From Pontibacter liquoris (GTDB lineage: Bacteria > Bacteroidota > Bacteroidia > Cytophagales > Hymenobacteraceae), in NCBI RefSeq assembly GCF_022758235.1, contig NZ_JALEBG010000001.1, positions 1,860,001-1,924,000 of the forward strand: DNA of 64,000 bases, written 5' to 3'. The notes under the pieces were generated by a model. That model saw only the letters and a list, made by a program, of their open reading frames with translations, made no database searches and was not told the origin of the DNA. The translations under genes and the position numbers were made by a program. Positions 18,126-27,148 of this stretch are shown in pieces; position 1 is the first letter of the stretch; the number at the start of each line of letters is the position of its first letter.

Positions 18126-18752
18126 TTGAGTCTAAAGAAAGTATACCTCATCCGCCACGGGCAAACCGATTTTAACCTGCAGGGCATCGTGCAGGGCAGC
18201 GGCGTTAATTCAGACCTGAATGCCGAAGGCAGGCAGCAGGCTGCCCTCTTTTTTGAGATGTATAAAGCGGTTCCGTTTGATAAAGTTTATACTTCCACGC
18301 TCAAACGCAGTATACAATCCGTGCAGGGCTTCTTGGATATGGGCCTGCCGCATGAGCAGCATGCCGGCCTGAACGAGATCAGTTGGGGCACCCGCGAAGG
18401 CACCCGCATTACGCCCGAAGAGGATGCTTATTATTATAATATGCTGCAACGCTGGCGCGATGGCGAAACAAATGTCTGCATTGAAGGAGGAGAAAGCCCC
18501 GCCCTGGTAGCTGCCCGGCAGCAGCCCTTTATCGACCTGATGCTGAGCCGCACGGAAGAGGAAACGATATTAATTTGCATGCATGGCCGCGCCATGCGTA
18601 TATTGCTGAGTGTGCTGCTGCGTTATCCTTTAAAGTGCATGGATACGTTCGAGCACCAGAACCTGTGCCTTTACCAGCTCGATTATACCGGCAGCATGTT
18701 TGCCGTAAAGCAGTACTGCCAGGTAGCCCACCTGCAGGAAACCCGGCTTTAA
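18126..18752 (+). CDS. Histidine phosphatase family protein
   Basis: This protein belongs to the phosphoglycerate mutase-like histidine phosphatases; the phosphohistidine motif is LIRHGQTDFN and the second histidine is in ICMHGRAMR. I chose the TTG at 18126 (208 residues, reading Met-Ser-Leu-Lys-Lys-Val-Tyr before the RHG motif). The frame stays open to 18000, with an ATG at 18060, but the upstream part runs over the menI start and reads as antisense or spacer. The substrate (sugar phosphate, nucleotide or alpha-ribazole phosphate) cannot be decided. Confidence 0.85.
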   Translation: MSLKKVYLIRHGQTDFNLQGIVQGSGVNSDLNAEGRQQAALFFEMYKAVPFDKVYTSTLKRSIQSVQGFLDMGLPHEQHAGLNEISWGTREGTRITPEEDAYYYNMLQRWRDGETNVCIEGGESPALVAARQQPFIDLMLSRTEEETILICMHGRAMRILLSVLLRYPLKCMDTFEHQNLCLYQLDYTGSMFAVKQYCQVAHLQETRL

Positions 18753-18795
18753 AAAGCGGCAAAATAACTTGTGGTAACAAATAAGACGGCTATAG

Positions 18796-18826
18796 TTTGA
18801 ATAAACTATTTTTAAATCTAATTTTG
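18796..18826 (+). promoter_or_regulatory. Bacteroidota-type promoter of the E2 gene
   Basis: TTTG at 18796-18799, a 19-base spacer and TAATTTTG at 18819-18826 give a perfect TTG-N19-TAnnTTTG promoter. The gene starts 49 bases after the -7 element. Confidence 0.7.
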
Positions 18827-18875
18827 GGCTTAATAATTAAGGACCTTTTGGGCGATATAAACAACACGATATTTT

Positions 18876-20576
18876 ATGGCTGAAGTGATACGAATGCCCA
18901 AGATGAGCGACACAATGACGGAAGGGGTGATAGCATCTTGGCTCAAAAACGTTGGTGATAAGGTTAATGCTGGTGATGTACTGGCTGAAGTAGAGACCGA
19001 TAAAGCCACCATGGAACTGGAGTCTTACAACGATGGTACCCTTTTACACATTGGTCCCAAGAAGGGCGATAGTGTACCAGTCGACGCTGTGATTGCCATC
19101 ATTGGCAAAGAAGGAGAGGACATCTCCGCACTGCTGAGTGGGGGATCGGATGCCGCAGCTCCCGCTGCCAAGGCCGAGGAGAAGGTTCCGGAACCGAAGA
19201 AAGAAGAAGCTGCGCCTGCTCCGGCAAAAGAAGCAGCACCGGCAGTAGCAGCCGTTGATACCAGCAACATCAAAGCCTCTGTGATCCGCATGCCGAAGAT
19301 GAGCGATACCATGACGGAAGGCGTACTGGTGTCGTGGCTGAAGAAAGTAGGCGACAAAGTAACGTCAGGGGATGTGCTGGCAGAAGTGGAAACCGACAAG
19401 GCGACCATGGAACTGGAAGCCTACGAAGACGGCACTCTGCTCTATACAGGTGTGAAAGAAGGTGACTCAGTAGCCGTGGATGCCGTTATTGCCGTTATCG
19501 GCGAGAAGGGCGCAGATTACCAGGCTTTGCTGGGTGCTGGCTCCGCTAACAAAGAATCCCGCCAGGATGAAGCCAAAACAGAAGCTGGCATTGCAGCCGG
19601 CGTAGATGCTGTGACTTCAGAAAAAGTGGAGACAGAGCAGGTTCCAGGCCCTGAAGCACAGGAGCAGACCTCCCAGGGCGCAGGGGCAGAAAACGGCCGT
19701 ATCAAAGCCTCGCCACTGGCCAAAAAAGTAGCAAAAGAAAAGGGCCTTGCCCTTACCCAGATAAAAGGATCCGGCGAAGGTGGCCGCATTGTGCTGCGCG
19801 ACGTGGAGAACTTTACGCCAGCAGCTGCACCACAGCAGGCCGCAAAAGCAGCTGCACCGCAGGCCGCTCCGGCAGTAGCCACCGGCATTCCGGCCGACTC
19901 TTACGAGGAAGTTGCTGTTTCGCAGATGCGCAAGGTAATTGCCCGCCGTCTGGCCGAAAGCAAATTCTCTGCTCCGCACTTCTACCTGACCATGGAAATT
20001 GACATGGACAAGGCCATGGAGGCGCGTGTAAGTATAAATGAAGTATCGCCGGTGAAAGTATCGTTCAATGACCTGGTGATCAAAGCGGCGGCAGCTGCCC
20101 TGCGCCAGCACCCGGCGGTGAACTCCTCGTGGCTGGGCGATAAGATCCGTTATAACAAGCAGATAAATATTGGCGTGGCCGTAGCGGTAGAAGAAGGTTT
20201 GCTGGTACCGGTGGTACGCAATGCCGACTACAAGTCGCTTTCTGCCATTGCAGCCGAGGTGAAAGACCTGGGTGGCAAAGCCAAGAGCAAGAAACTACAG
20301 CCCTCTGACTGGGAAGGAAACACCTTTACCATCTCGAATCTGGGCATGTTCGGCATCGAAGAGTTTACCGCCATCATCAACCCGCCGGATGCCTGCATCA
20401 TGGCAGTGGGAGGCATCAAGCAAACGCCGGTTGTGCGTAACGGGGAGATCCGCATAGGCAACGTTATGAAAGTGACCTTGTCCTGCGACCACCGCGTGGT
20501 AGACGGCGCTGTCGGCTCTGCCTTCCTGCAAACGTTTAAGAACCTGCTGGAAAACCCGGTGCGCATCCTGGTGTAA
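18876..20576 (+). CDS. Dihydrolipoamide acyltransferase (E2) with two lipoyl domains
   Basis: The 566-residue E2 takes the acyl group from E1 and transfers it to CoA. Two lipoyl domains are near-copies, with the lipoylated Lys43 and Lys175 both in ETDKATMELE. Ala-Pro-rich linkers follow, then a subunit-binding domain near residues 275-312 (ASPLAKKVAKEKG), another Ala-rich linker, and the catalytic domain with His539 and Asp543 in DHRVVDG. Two lipoyl domains suggest a pyruvate dehydrogenase E2; the acyl specificity is an inference. E3 is not in the window, and E1 is 16 kb upstream. Confidence 0.93.
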   Translation: MAEVIRMPKMSDTMTEGVIASWLKNVGDKVNAGDVLAEVETDKATMELESYNDGTLLHIGPKKGDSVPVDAVIAIIGKEGEDISALLSGGSDAAAPAAKAEEKVPEPKKEEAAPAPAKEAAPAVAAVDTSNIKASVIRMPKMSDTMTEGVLVSWLKKVGDKVTSGDVLAEVETDKATMELEAYEDGTLLYTGVKEGDSVAVDAVIAVIGEKGADYQALLGAGSANKESRQDEAKTEAGIAAGVDAVTSEKVETEQVPGPEAQEQTSQGAGAENGRIKASPLAKKVAKEKGLALTQIKGSGEGGRIVLRDVENFTPAAAPQQAAKAAAPQAAPAVATGIPADSYEEVAVSQMRKVIARRLAESKFSAPHFYLTMEIDMDKAMEARVSINEVSPVKVSFNDLVIKAAAAALRQHPAVNSSWLGDKIRYNKQINIGVAVAVEEGLLVPVVRNADYKSLSAIAAEVKDLGGKAKSKKLQPSDWEGNTFTISNLGMFGIEEFTAIINPPDACIMAVGGIKQTPVVRNGEIRIGNVMKVTLSCDHRVVDGAVGSAFLQTFKNLLENPVRILV

Positions 20577-20600
20577 TCCTGCTGGCAAAGTATAAGTAAA

Positions 20601-20634
20601 CAAAAAGCCCTTCCGGAAATGGAAGGGCTTTTTG
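20601..20634. terminator. Bidirectional terminator between E2 and the GH5 gene
   Basis: The arms 20601-20614 and 20621-20634 pair over 14 bases with a 6-base loop, and have A5 on the left and T5 on the right. Two genes converge here. Confidence 0.88.
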
Positions 20635-20655
20635 TTTAAACCAGGGTGCATTCCA

Positions 20656-21618
20656 TTACTTACCGGAAGTATACTTGCGGATGAGCGCCCGACTTTTGAT
20701 TCCGGCTTCTTTCATGTCTTTTTCTTTCCAGCGGCCTGTATCGCGGGCCGTGGGCAACAGTACCGAACAGGTTTCATCTTTATCTGACACCGACCAGGTG
20801 ATCCAGCTGATCTTGTTCTTTTCGGCCCAGTCTAGCCATTTTGTCCATTCCTCCATATTGATGGGCCCATCGCCGGAGGCTTCCATACCGGCTGATTCCG
20901 AAATAAAGATCGGAATGCCTTTGCCTAGCGCGTAATTGCACCGGTCGCGGAGCGCTTGTTTGTGGGTGGCGGCATAAAAATGCACGGTATACATCAGGTT
21001 ATCAAAGCCAGTAAGCGGCGCATCAGCCACCAGGTGAATGTCCTGATCCCAGTGCGGGGAGCCCACCAGGATCACATTGTCGGGGTCTATGGCTCTGATG
21101 ACGGCAATTATTTGTTCGGAATAAGCCTTCACTTCGTCCCAGCTTTCCTGGTCCGGCTCGTTGAAGATCTCGTAAATGACGTTCGGTTTATCGCCATACG
21201 TTTGGGCCATCTCTGTAAAAAAAGTCTTGGCTTCTTTCAGGTTGATGTTGTGGCTGTGCCAGTCGATGATCACATATACATCGTTTTGAATGGCGCCTTC
21301 TACAACCGCTTTGATTTTCTCTTTCGACCAGTCGGGTTTTTCCAGGTAGCCGTTTTTGGGTTCTATGCCCATGGCCGCCCGTACCACCGACACATTCCAG
21401 TCGTTGCGCAGCCATTTCACCGATGCGGAGTTATAAAAACGTGGCCAGAAATTATGCCAGCCATAGCTCATGCCCCGCAACACCACAGCATTCCCTTTTT
21501 CATCCGTCAGTTGCGTACCCGTAACCGACAGCTTGCCGTGATTCTTCACGGAATGTGCCGTCGCTGCCGTGGTGCTCCACAAAAGGAGCAAAGCGGCTAC
21601 CAGTAGTTTTCCTTTCAT
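20656..21618 (-). CDS. Glycoside hydrolase family 5 (endoglucanase-like)
   Basis: The 320-residue exported enzyme has a signal peptide (MKGKLLVAALLLLW to ATAHS) and a GH5 barrel of the endo-1,4-beta-glucanase type. Glu154 in NEPD is the acid/base and Glu241 in SESAG is the nucleophile. VIIDWHSH and VHFYAA are the usual conserved strands. I chose the ATG at 21618; an earlier ATG at 21639 adds seven residues without improving the signal. It stands alone and not in the glucan locus at 35-50 kb, so it is probably separately regulated. Confidence 0.93.
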   Translation of the reverse strand: MKGKLLVAALLLLWSTTAATAHSVKNHGKLSVTGTQLTDEKGNAVVLRGMSYGWHNFWPRFYNSASVKWLRNDWNVSVVRAAMGIEPKNGYLEKPDWSKEKIKAVVEGAIQNDVYVIIDWHSHNINLKEAKTFFTEMAQTYGDKPNVIYEIFNEPDQESWDEVKAYSEQIIAVIRAIDPDNVILVGSPHWDQDIHLVADAPLTGFDNLMYTVHFYAATHKQALRDRCNYALGKGIPIFISESAGMEASGDGPINMEEWTKWLDWAEKNKISWITWSVSDKDETCSVLLPTARDTGRWKEKDMKEAGIKSRALIRKYTSGK

Positions 21619-21929
21619 ATGTTTCTTCTTCAGTACCAAAGCATTAATTTATATATTCTAACTAGCATATTTATATTTGGCATGAATAAAATTGTAGTAC
21701 CATGAAGTATAGCACGAAAGCGAGCTTCTGAAGCGTTGCTGGTTATACTTGCCCGTGCTTTTATAAAACAAATACTAGCATCCTTAGGCAGATTGCTGGC
21801 AGCAGGGCAAAGGCCGGCGTATGGACAATTTGGCACATCAGGCGGCTTTGGCTTTTTGTTTGAGATAGCTTGACTTACAAGACAGCAAGTATAACGTATA
21901 GCTGTATTCACCTGAGTAAAAAGACACAC
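21619..21929. other. Gene-free stretch upstream of hslV
   Basis: The stretch is AT-rich at its left end and holds three AAGTATA/TATACTT heptamers (21706, 21743 and 21886 areas). TATATTTG at 21672-21679 matches the -7 consensus but lacks a TTG at the right distance and would leave a leader of about 240 bases. A minus-strand frame at 21630-21929 shows no family pattern and is not reported as a gene. Confidence 0.35.
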
Positions 21930-22472
21930 ATGACCAAAATAAGATCAACCACCGTTTGCGGCATTTACCACAACGGTGAAGTAGCGCTTGGTGCTGATGG
22001 GCAGGCCACCATGGACAAGCACATTGCCAAGAGCAACGTTAAAAAGATCCGGAAGCTGCTGGATGGCAAAATAGTGACAGGTTTTGCCGGCTCCACTGCC
22101 GACGCGTTTACATTGCTGGAGCGTTTCGAAGAAAAGCTGAATGCCTACCAGAGCAACATGAAGCGCGCCGCCATTGAGCTGGCCAAGGATTGGCGCAAAG
22201 ACCAGTACCTGCGCAAGCTGGAAGCCATGATGGTGGTTGCCAATAAAGAGGAACTGCTCATTATCTCTGGCACAGGCGATGTGCTGGAGCCCGATAACCA
22301 GATCGCGGCCATTGGTTCAGGAAGTATGTATGCCCATGCCGCCGCACTGGCACTCAAGAAACACGCGCCGCATTTATCGGCCGAGGAAATGGTGCGCGAA
22401 GCCCTCAACATTGCCGCCGACATCTGCATCTATACCAACCATAACCTCATCATTGAGAAGCCAGCCAAATAA
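21930..22472 (+). CDS. hslV: HslV, peptidase subunit of the HslUV ATP-dependent protease
   Basis: HslV forms the double hexameric, proteasome-like chamber that degrades proteins unfolded by HslU. The 180-residue length fits. After a six-residue propeptide, Thr7 of TTVCGIY is the expected N-terminal nucleophile; GDGQAT-like GADGQATM, NVKKIRKL, GFAGSTADAFTL and ICIYTNH all match. I chose the ATG at 21930, because the frame upstream (from 21870) has no family similarity. hslU is not adjacent. Confidence 0.95.
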   Translation: MTKIRSTTVCGIYHNGEVALGADGQATMDKHIAKSNVKKIRKLLDGKIVTGFAGSTADAFTLLERFEEKLNAYQSNMKRAAIELAKDWRKDQYLRKLEAMMVVANKEELLIISGTGDVLEPDNQIAAIGSGSMYAHAAALALKKHAPHLSAEEMVREALNIAADICIYTNHNLIIEKPAK

Positions 22473-22573
22473 GCAAAAAAGTTAATGAGTTAAAAGGTTA
22501 GAATGGGTAGGGGCCCGGGATCGGGTTCGTCTTCATGCTCAACCTTATAGCGGCAATTAACGAATAACGAACA

Positions 22574-22601
22574 TTGAATAAGAAAATATATCTTACCTTT
22601 G
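22574..22601 (+). promoter_or_regulatory. Promoter of the deoxyhypusine synthase-like gene
   Basis: TACCTTTG at 22594-22601 matches the -7 element exactly, and TTG at 22574-22576 lies 17 bases upstream, slightly short of the preferred 19. The gene begins 37 bases later. Confidence 0.55.
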
Positions 22602-22638
22602 CGGACCCATGTAACCCTGTAGCGGTTGCTTTAAGCTA

Positions 22639-23616
22639 ATGAATATGGAAGTAACAAATTTTTTAAAGAAACACTACAAGCACTTTAACGCAGCCGCTTT
22701 GATAGATGCTGCCGAAGGATACAAAACGCACCTGAACGAAGGTGGTAAAATGATGATCACACTGGCCGGCGCTATGTCTACGGCAGAGCTGGGCATTATA
22801 CTTGCCGAGATGATCCGCCAGGACAAAGTGCAGGCCATTACCTGTACCGGTGCTAACCTGGAAGAGGATATCTTTAACCTGGTGGCCCACGATTTTTATG
22901 AGCGCATTCCGCACTACCGCGACCTGACTCCGCAGGACGAGGAAGATTTGCTGAACCGCCACATGAACCGTGTAACTGATACCTGTATTCCGGAAGAAGA
23001 GGCCATGCGTCGCATTGAGCACACCGTGCTAAAATTCTGGGAAAAGGCCGATGCAGAGGGAAAAGCTTACTTCCCGCACGAGTTCTTCTACCAGATCCTG
23101 CTGAGCGGCGAACTGGAGCAGTACTACCAGATCGACCCGAAGAACAGCTGGATGCTGGAAGCGGCTAAAAAGAACTTGCCGATCTTTGTACCGGGTTGGG
23201 AAGATTCTACGCTGGGTAACATCTACTCCGGCCACGTGATCAGCGGCGATATCAAGAATGTGCATACCATGAAAACCGGTATCCAGTACATGATCGAGCT
23301 GGCCGATTTTTATACCAACAACGCGACGGACGAATCAAAGATCGGTTTCTTCCAGATCGGTGGCGGTATTGCCGGCGACTTCCCGATCTGCGTGGTGCCA
23401 ATGCTGCACCAGGATCTGCAACGCACCAGCGTGCCGCTTTGGGGTTATTTCTGCCAGATATCTGATTCAACGACCAGCTATGGTTCTTACTCCGGCGCTG
23501 TGCCAAACGAAAAGATCACCTGGGGTAAGCTGGGCAAGGATACGCCTAAGTTCGTAATCGAGTCGGATGCTACTATTGTGGCGCCGCTTATTTTCGCTAT
23601 CATCCTGGATATGTAA
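22639..23616 (+). CDS. Deoxyhypusine synthase family protein, possibly a homospermidine synthase
   Basis: The 325-residue protein belongs to the deoxyhypusine synthase family, which moves an aminobutyl group from spermidine by way of NAD and a lysine imine. The catalytic lysine is kept as Lys297 in TWGKL, and GGG-IAGDF with EDIFN and GANLEEDI-type nucleotide contacts are present. Bacteria lack the eukaryotic target eIF5A. A cyanobacterial homologue makes homospermidine, and sym-homospermidine is the main polyamine reported for many Cytophagales, so putrescine is the likely acceptor. This last step is inference. It forms its own transcription unit, with a promoter and a terminator. Confidence 0.88.
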   Translation: MNMEVTNFLKKHYKHFNAAALIDAAEGYKTHLNEGGKMMITLAGAMSTAELGIILAEMIRQDKVQAITCTGANLEEDIFNLVAHDFYERIPHYRDLTPQDEEDLLNRHMNRVTDTCIPEEEAMRRIEHTVLKFWEKADAEGKAYFPHEFFYQILLSGELEQYYQIDPKNSWMLEAAKKNLPIFVPGWEDSTLGNIYSGHVISGDIKNVHTMKTGIQYMIELADFYTNNATDESKIGFFQIGGGIAGDFPICVVPMLHQDLQRTSVPLWGYFCQISDSTTSYGSYSGAVPNEKITWGKLGKDTPKFVIESDATIVAPLIFAIILDM

Positions 23617-23636
23617 TCCGGAATAGTTTATACTAT

Positions 23637-23668
23637 AAAAGCCTGGGAAGTATACTTTCCAGGCTTTT
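23637..23668. terminator. Bidirectional terminator with an AAGTATACTT apex
   Basis: AAAAGCCTGG (23637-23646) pairs with CCAGGCTTTT (23659-23668). The segment between is almost exactly the self-complementary AAGTATACTT (23648-23657), so the stem can extend to the tip. It separates two converging genes. Confidence 0.85.
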
Positions 23669-23761
23669 GTGTTTTTAGTACGAGCTTGTGCTAATTTGTT
23701 TTAAAACTGTTAGCCACAACAGTTAGCACATCAGGCAGTCATATACTTGTAGTGCGCTCCT

Positions 23762-24313
23762 TTAGGCGATAAATTCGCGCCGGCCAAACCGAAATTCTTC
23801 TTCCTTCAAAAAATATTCGCCGCATTTCTGCAGGATGGTGAGGTTCTCAATCTTGATCTCCCAGTTAAAGTTAAACTGGCACAGGAACGACAGAACAGGG
23901 CCGAGCATTTCAGGGGTAGTATCGCCAAGGGCTAGTGAAATGTGAGGAAGCCAGAGATTAGGATTGTAGTATAAACCCATCTCGCTGCTCATTTCTGATA
24001 TTTCACGGTGCAAGCGGGCATGCAGCTGGTTAATAGGAGGGGTGCGCAGCACAGGAATATAAACCACCGGACTCTGCCCCGGAAATACGCCAAGGCCGGT
24101 GGTCCGAACAGTAATAGAAGGTGTTTCCAGGCTTACCTGGTCCAGGTAATGCTTCAGCTCCTCCATATCGGGGACCTCGGCCGTGAGAAGCGTCAGGTGG
24201 GCATACGGCGTCATCTTCACGCCTGTTAAGCCAAATTTCTTTTCCAGGTGTCCGGTTAATTCCAATACCCGTTCGGAATGATCCTCATCTAAAAGCGAAG
24301 TGATCGCAATCAT
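23762..24313 (-). CDS. 2H phosphoesterase (2'-5' RNA ligase family)
   Basis: The 183-residue protein shows the two His-x-Thr/Ser motifs of the 2H family, HLTLL near residue 39 and HISLAL near 127, about 90 residues apart as expected. Members act on 2'-5' or cyclic phosphodiester bonds in RNA or nucleotides. The true substrate is unknown. It is a single gene, convergent with the deoxyhypusine synthase homologue. Confidence 0.85.
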   Translation of the reverse strand: MIAITSLLDEDHSERVLELTGHLEKKFGLTGVKMTPYAHLTLLTAEVPDMEELKHYLDQVSLETPSITVRTTGLGVFPGQSPVVYIPVLRTPPINQLHARLHREISEMSSEMGLYYNPNLWLPHISLALGDTTPEMLGPVLSFLCQFNFNWEIKIENLTILQKCGEYFLKEEEFRFGRREFIA

Positions 24314-24649
24314 AAAAAATGTAGTGAGAGTGATTTAATAGCGGATGCCTGAAGTAGTATACGTTTGCTATGAAACGAGTTTAGCAGGCATTGGTTCACT
24401 TGCTTTACCTTTGCTATACTTGTTTGAGCCGGGTATACCAGCTCCTATACTGGCTCCAACAGGCTCCATCGGTTTAGCCCACAAGCTATTGTCCTAGAAC
24501 GCATGGCCGCATACTTTAAAACAAACCAACTTCGGATTTCCGGATTTAAATTGAATTGCCTGCGACTTGGGTGTGTTAGTGTTGCGCGTATACTTTATAG
24601 CTGCCATAAAATTAAGTACCTTTACCCCTCGAATTAAGAACAGTATTAC
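24314..24649. other. Gene-free stretch between the 2H gene and the ABC-F gene
   Basis: I see no open frame with coding character. TACCTTTG at 24406-24413 fits the -7 consensus but has no TTG at 17-20 bases. Two TATACTT heptamers are present, one overlapping 24420 and one at about 24589, the latter 60 bases before the ABC-F start. A promoter for the ABC-F gene is expected here but could not be placed. Confidence 0.35.
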
Positions 24650-26587
24650 ATGATTTCCATAAACAACCTCAGTTTCCATTTCGGTAGTCGCCCCATGTAC
24701 GAGGATGCCAACCTCCACATCAAGCCTAAAGACAAGATCGGTTTGATCGGCCTGAACGGAACGGGCAAATCTACGCTGCTGCGCATTATTGTGGGCGAGT
24801 ACAAACCGGATGGAGGCAGTATCCAGATGAGCAAAGAAACTACCATCGGTTTTCTGAACCAGGATCTGCTCAGTTATGAAACCCATGAAAGTATACTGTC
24901 GGTAGCCATGCAGGCCTTTGACGAGGCGCTGCAGCTGCAGCACCAGATTGATAAGGTGCTAGTAGAATTCGAAAATAATTTCCATGATGACCTGGTAGAC
25001 CGGCTGGCTAACCTGCAGGAACGCTTCGAGGCGCTGGGTGGCTATACCATGCAAGCCAATGCCGAAGCCATACTGGAAGGCCTTGGCTTCAGCACCGAGG
25101 AGCTGCAGCAACCCCTGGCTTCTTTCTCGGGTGGCTGGCGCATGCGCGTAATGCTGGCCAAGATCCTCTTGCAGCAACCTTCGCTGCTGTTGCTCGATGA
25201 GCCAACCAACCACCTGGACCTGCCTTCTATTAAGTGGCTTGAATCATACCTGGAGCGTTTTGAAGGGGCTGTGGTGATCGTATCGCATGACAGGGAGTTT
25301 CTGGACCGCACCACTAATATGATTGTGGAGGTAGCCAACAGCAAGTTGAATGTGTATGCCGGCAATTATAGCTTTTATATAGAAGAAAAGGCGCTGCGCA
25401 ACGAGATACAAAAAGGCGCTTATGAAAACCAGCAATCGCAGATACGGCAAGCAGAGCGTTTCATTGAGCGCTTCAAGGCTAAAGCCTCCAAAGCCAAGCA
25501 GGCGCAAAGCCGCCAAAAATTACTAGATAAGCTGGACCGCGTGGAGGAAGTAGCGCCTGAGTCGGCTAAGGTAAACTTCAGCTTTAAGTTCAGCATACAG
25601 CCCGGCCGCCACATTTTCCGCCTCGAGCACATGAGCAAGAGCTACGGCGATAAAATGATCTTCCGCGACACGAACGTGCACATCGAACGGGGTGATAAAA
25701 TTGCGCTGGTAGGGGCAAACGGCAAAGGTAAATCCACGTTGCTGCGCATTATAGCGGGCTCCGAACTGATAAAAGGCAACCGCGAACTAGGCCACAACGT
25801 CATCATGTCGTTTTACGCCCAGCACCAGCTCGAATCACTCAACATAGAAAACGAGATACTGCAGGAGCTGCAGCAGGCCGGTTCCGGCAAAACAGAAATG
25901 GAACTGCGCACCATACTTGGCTCTTTCCTTTTTACAGGCGATGAAGCTTTTAAGAAGATCAAAGTGCTTTCAGGAGGGGAGAAGAGCCGGGTAGCCTTGG
26001 CGAAAACGCTTATCTCGCAGGCAAATTTTCTGATGCTTGATGAGCCGACCAACCACCTCGACATGCAATCGGTCAATATCCTGATCCAGGCACTGGAGCA
26101 GTATGAAGGCACCTTTGTGGTGATCTCGCACGACCGCTTCTTTGTAGAGAATGTGGCTACCAAGATCTGGTACATCGAGGATTTCCAATTGAAAGAGTAC
26201 CCGGGCACCTACCACGAGTATGAGATGTTTCAGGAGCTGCGCGCCAAAGATGCCAAAAAAGTAACCCAGGCCGCTCCGGTAGTGCAAAAGCAGGTAGAAA
26301 AGCAGAAGCAGCCCCGCGAAAAGAGCGATCACGTGCAGCTAAACAACCAGCTAAAACAGGTGAACAGGCAGGTAAGCGATATAGAAAAGATCATCTCTAA
26401 ACTGGAACAGGAACTTGCCCAGTATGAAGCCAAACTTGCCGACCCGAAAGTATACGGCAACGTCAGCCTATTAGAAGAAACTTCGCTTCAGTTCGAGGCT
26501 GTTCAGAAAGAACTGGCCACCCAACAGCAAAAATGGGAGGAGCTGATGATGGAAGTAGAAGAACTCGAATCAAAGCTGCAGGATTAA
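24650..26587 (+). CDS. ABC-F family ATPase (ribosome-associated type)
   Basis: The 645-residue soluble protein has two ATP-binding cassettes and no membrane segments. The first has GLNGTGKST, the signature SFSGGWRMR and LLLLDEPTNHLD. The second has GANGKGKST, VLSGGEKSR and LMLDEPTNHLD. A charged linker with many Lys and Gln lies between them, and a coiled-coil tail covers about residues 555-645. ABC-F proteins act on the ribosome exit site; this layout is like Uup/YbiT-type housekeeping members. Antibiotic protection is possible but nothing specific shows it. A terminator follows at 26672. Confidence 0.93.
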   Translation: MISINNLSFHFGSRPMYEDANLHIKPKDKIGLIGLNGTGKSTLLRIIVGEYKPDGGSIQMSKETTIGFLNQDLLSYETHESILSVAMQAFDEALQLQHQIDKVLVEFENNFHDDLVDRLANLQERFEALGGYTMQANAEAILEGLGFSTEELQQPLASFSGGWRMRVMLAKILLQQPSLLLLDEPTNHLDLPSIKWLESYLERFEGAVVIVSHDREFLDRTTNMIVEVANSKLNVYAGNYSFYIEEKALRNEIQKGAYENQQSQIRQAERFIERFKAKASKAKQAQSRQKLLDKLDRVEEVAPESAKVNFSFKFSIQPGRHIFRLEHMSKSYGDKMIFRDTNVHIERGDKIALVGANGKGKSTLLRIIAGSELIKGNRELGHNVIMSFYAQHQLESLNIENEILQELQQAGSGKTEMELRTILGSFLFTGDEAFKKIKVLSGGEKSRVALAKTLISQANFLMLDEPTNHLDMQSVNILIQALEQYEGTFVVISHDRFFVENVATKIWYIEDFQLKEYPGTYHEYEMFQELRAKDAKKVTQAAPVVQKQVEKQKQPREKSDHVQLNNQLKQVNRQVSDIEKIISKLEQELAQYEAKLADPKVYGNVSLLEETSLQFEAVQKELATQQQKWEELMMEVEELESKLQD

Positions 26588-26671
26588 TGCTCCTTTGCAG
26601 GCACTTCAGGTATATTCTAATGGTTATTACCCTGTGAGCTGAAAAGGATTGCCTTAGAAGGTATGCATGAC

Positions 26672-26708
26672 AAAAAAGCCCCTAGCACTAAATGGCAGGG
26701 GCTTTTTT
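26672..26708 (+). terminator. Terminator after the ABC-F gene
   Basis: The arms 26672-26683 and 26697-26708 form a 12-base stem with six A on the left and a run of seven T on the right. The 252 bases that follow up to the next promoter are AT-rich and hold two AAGTATA/TATACTT heptamers and no gene. Confidence 0.88.
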
Positions 26709-26960
26709 TATGTTTCTGCCACAGGCTAATCCCAACGTTCCATTGTGTGATAGATGTAAATGGAAAAAGAAAGGAGGCAGCTATAATTTAGAGTCAGGGC
26801 GATACGAAGTGTTTATACTTTAGTTCAGCTAAAGAACTGCCACGCAATTTTATTGAGAGTTTTTTGAATCCTATAGAATACAAGAAAAATGCTTTAAATA
26901 GCTTTAAAGGTCGTTTTTGCAATAGGCTAAGTATAAATATATCATATTTTCTATATAAGT

Positions 26961-26991
26961 TTGTTTATATATAAAAGTTGAGATACATTTG
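26961..26991 (+). promoter_or_regulatory. Promoter of the small lipoprotein gene
   Basis: TACATTTG at 26984-26991 is an exact -7 element and TTG at 26961-26963 lies 20 bases upstream. Transcription would start near 26998, leaving an unusually long leader of about 150 bases before the ATG at 27149. Confidence 0.55.
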
Positions 26992-27148
26992 CACAATGTT
27001 AACAACAGGGGAGTAGCAATAAAACAAATCAAGGTTTTACTGGCACTTGCAAAAGAGGAGAGTAGCAGTTGAAGATTCCAGCGTGTTGAAAGGGAAATGG
27101 GTTAACGATCAGCAAAGTCACCTACAAACAACCATAACGAAGTATAGT

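Noticed and set aside
21630..21929. Minus-strand open frame of 99 codons before hslV
   Set aside because: Cys- and Ser-scattered composition without signal or domain; it lies in the expected control region of hslV and GH5.
24406..24413. Exact -7 element TACCTTTG
   Set aside because: No TTG at 17-20 bases upstream and no gene within 230 bases downstream.
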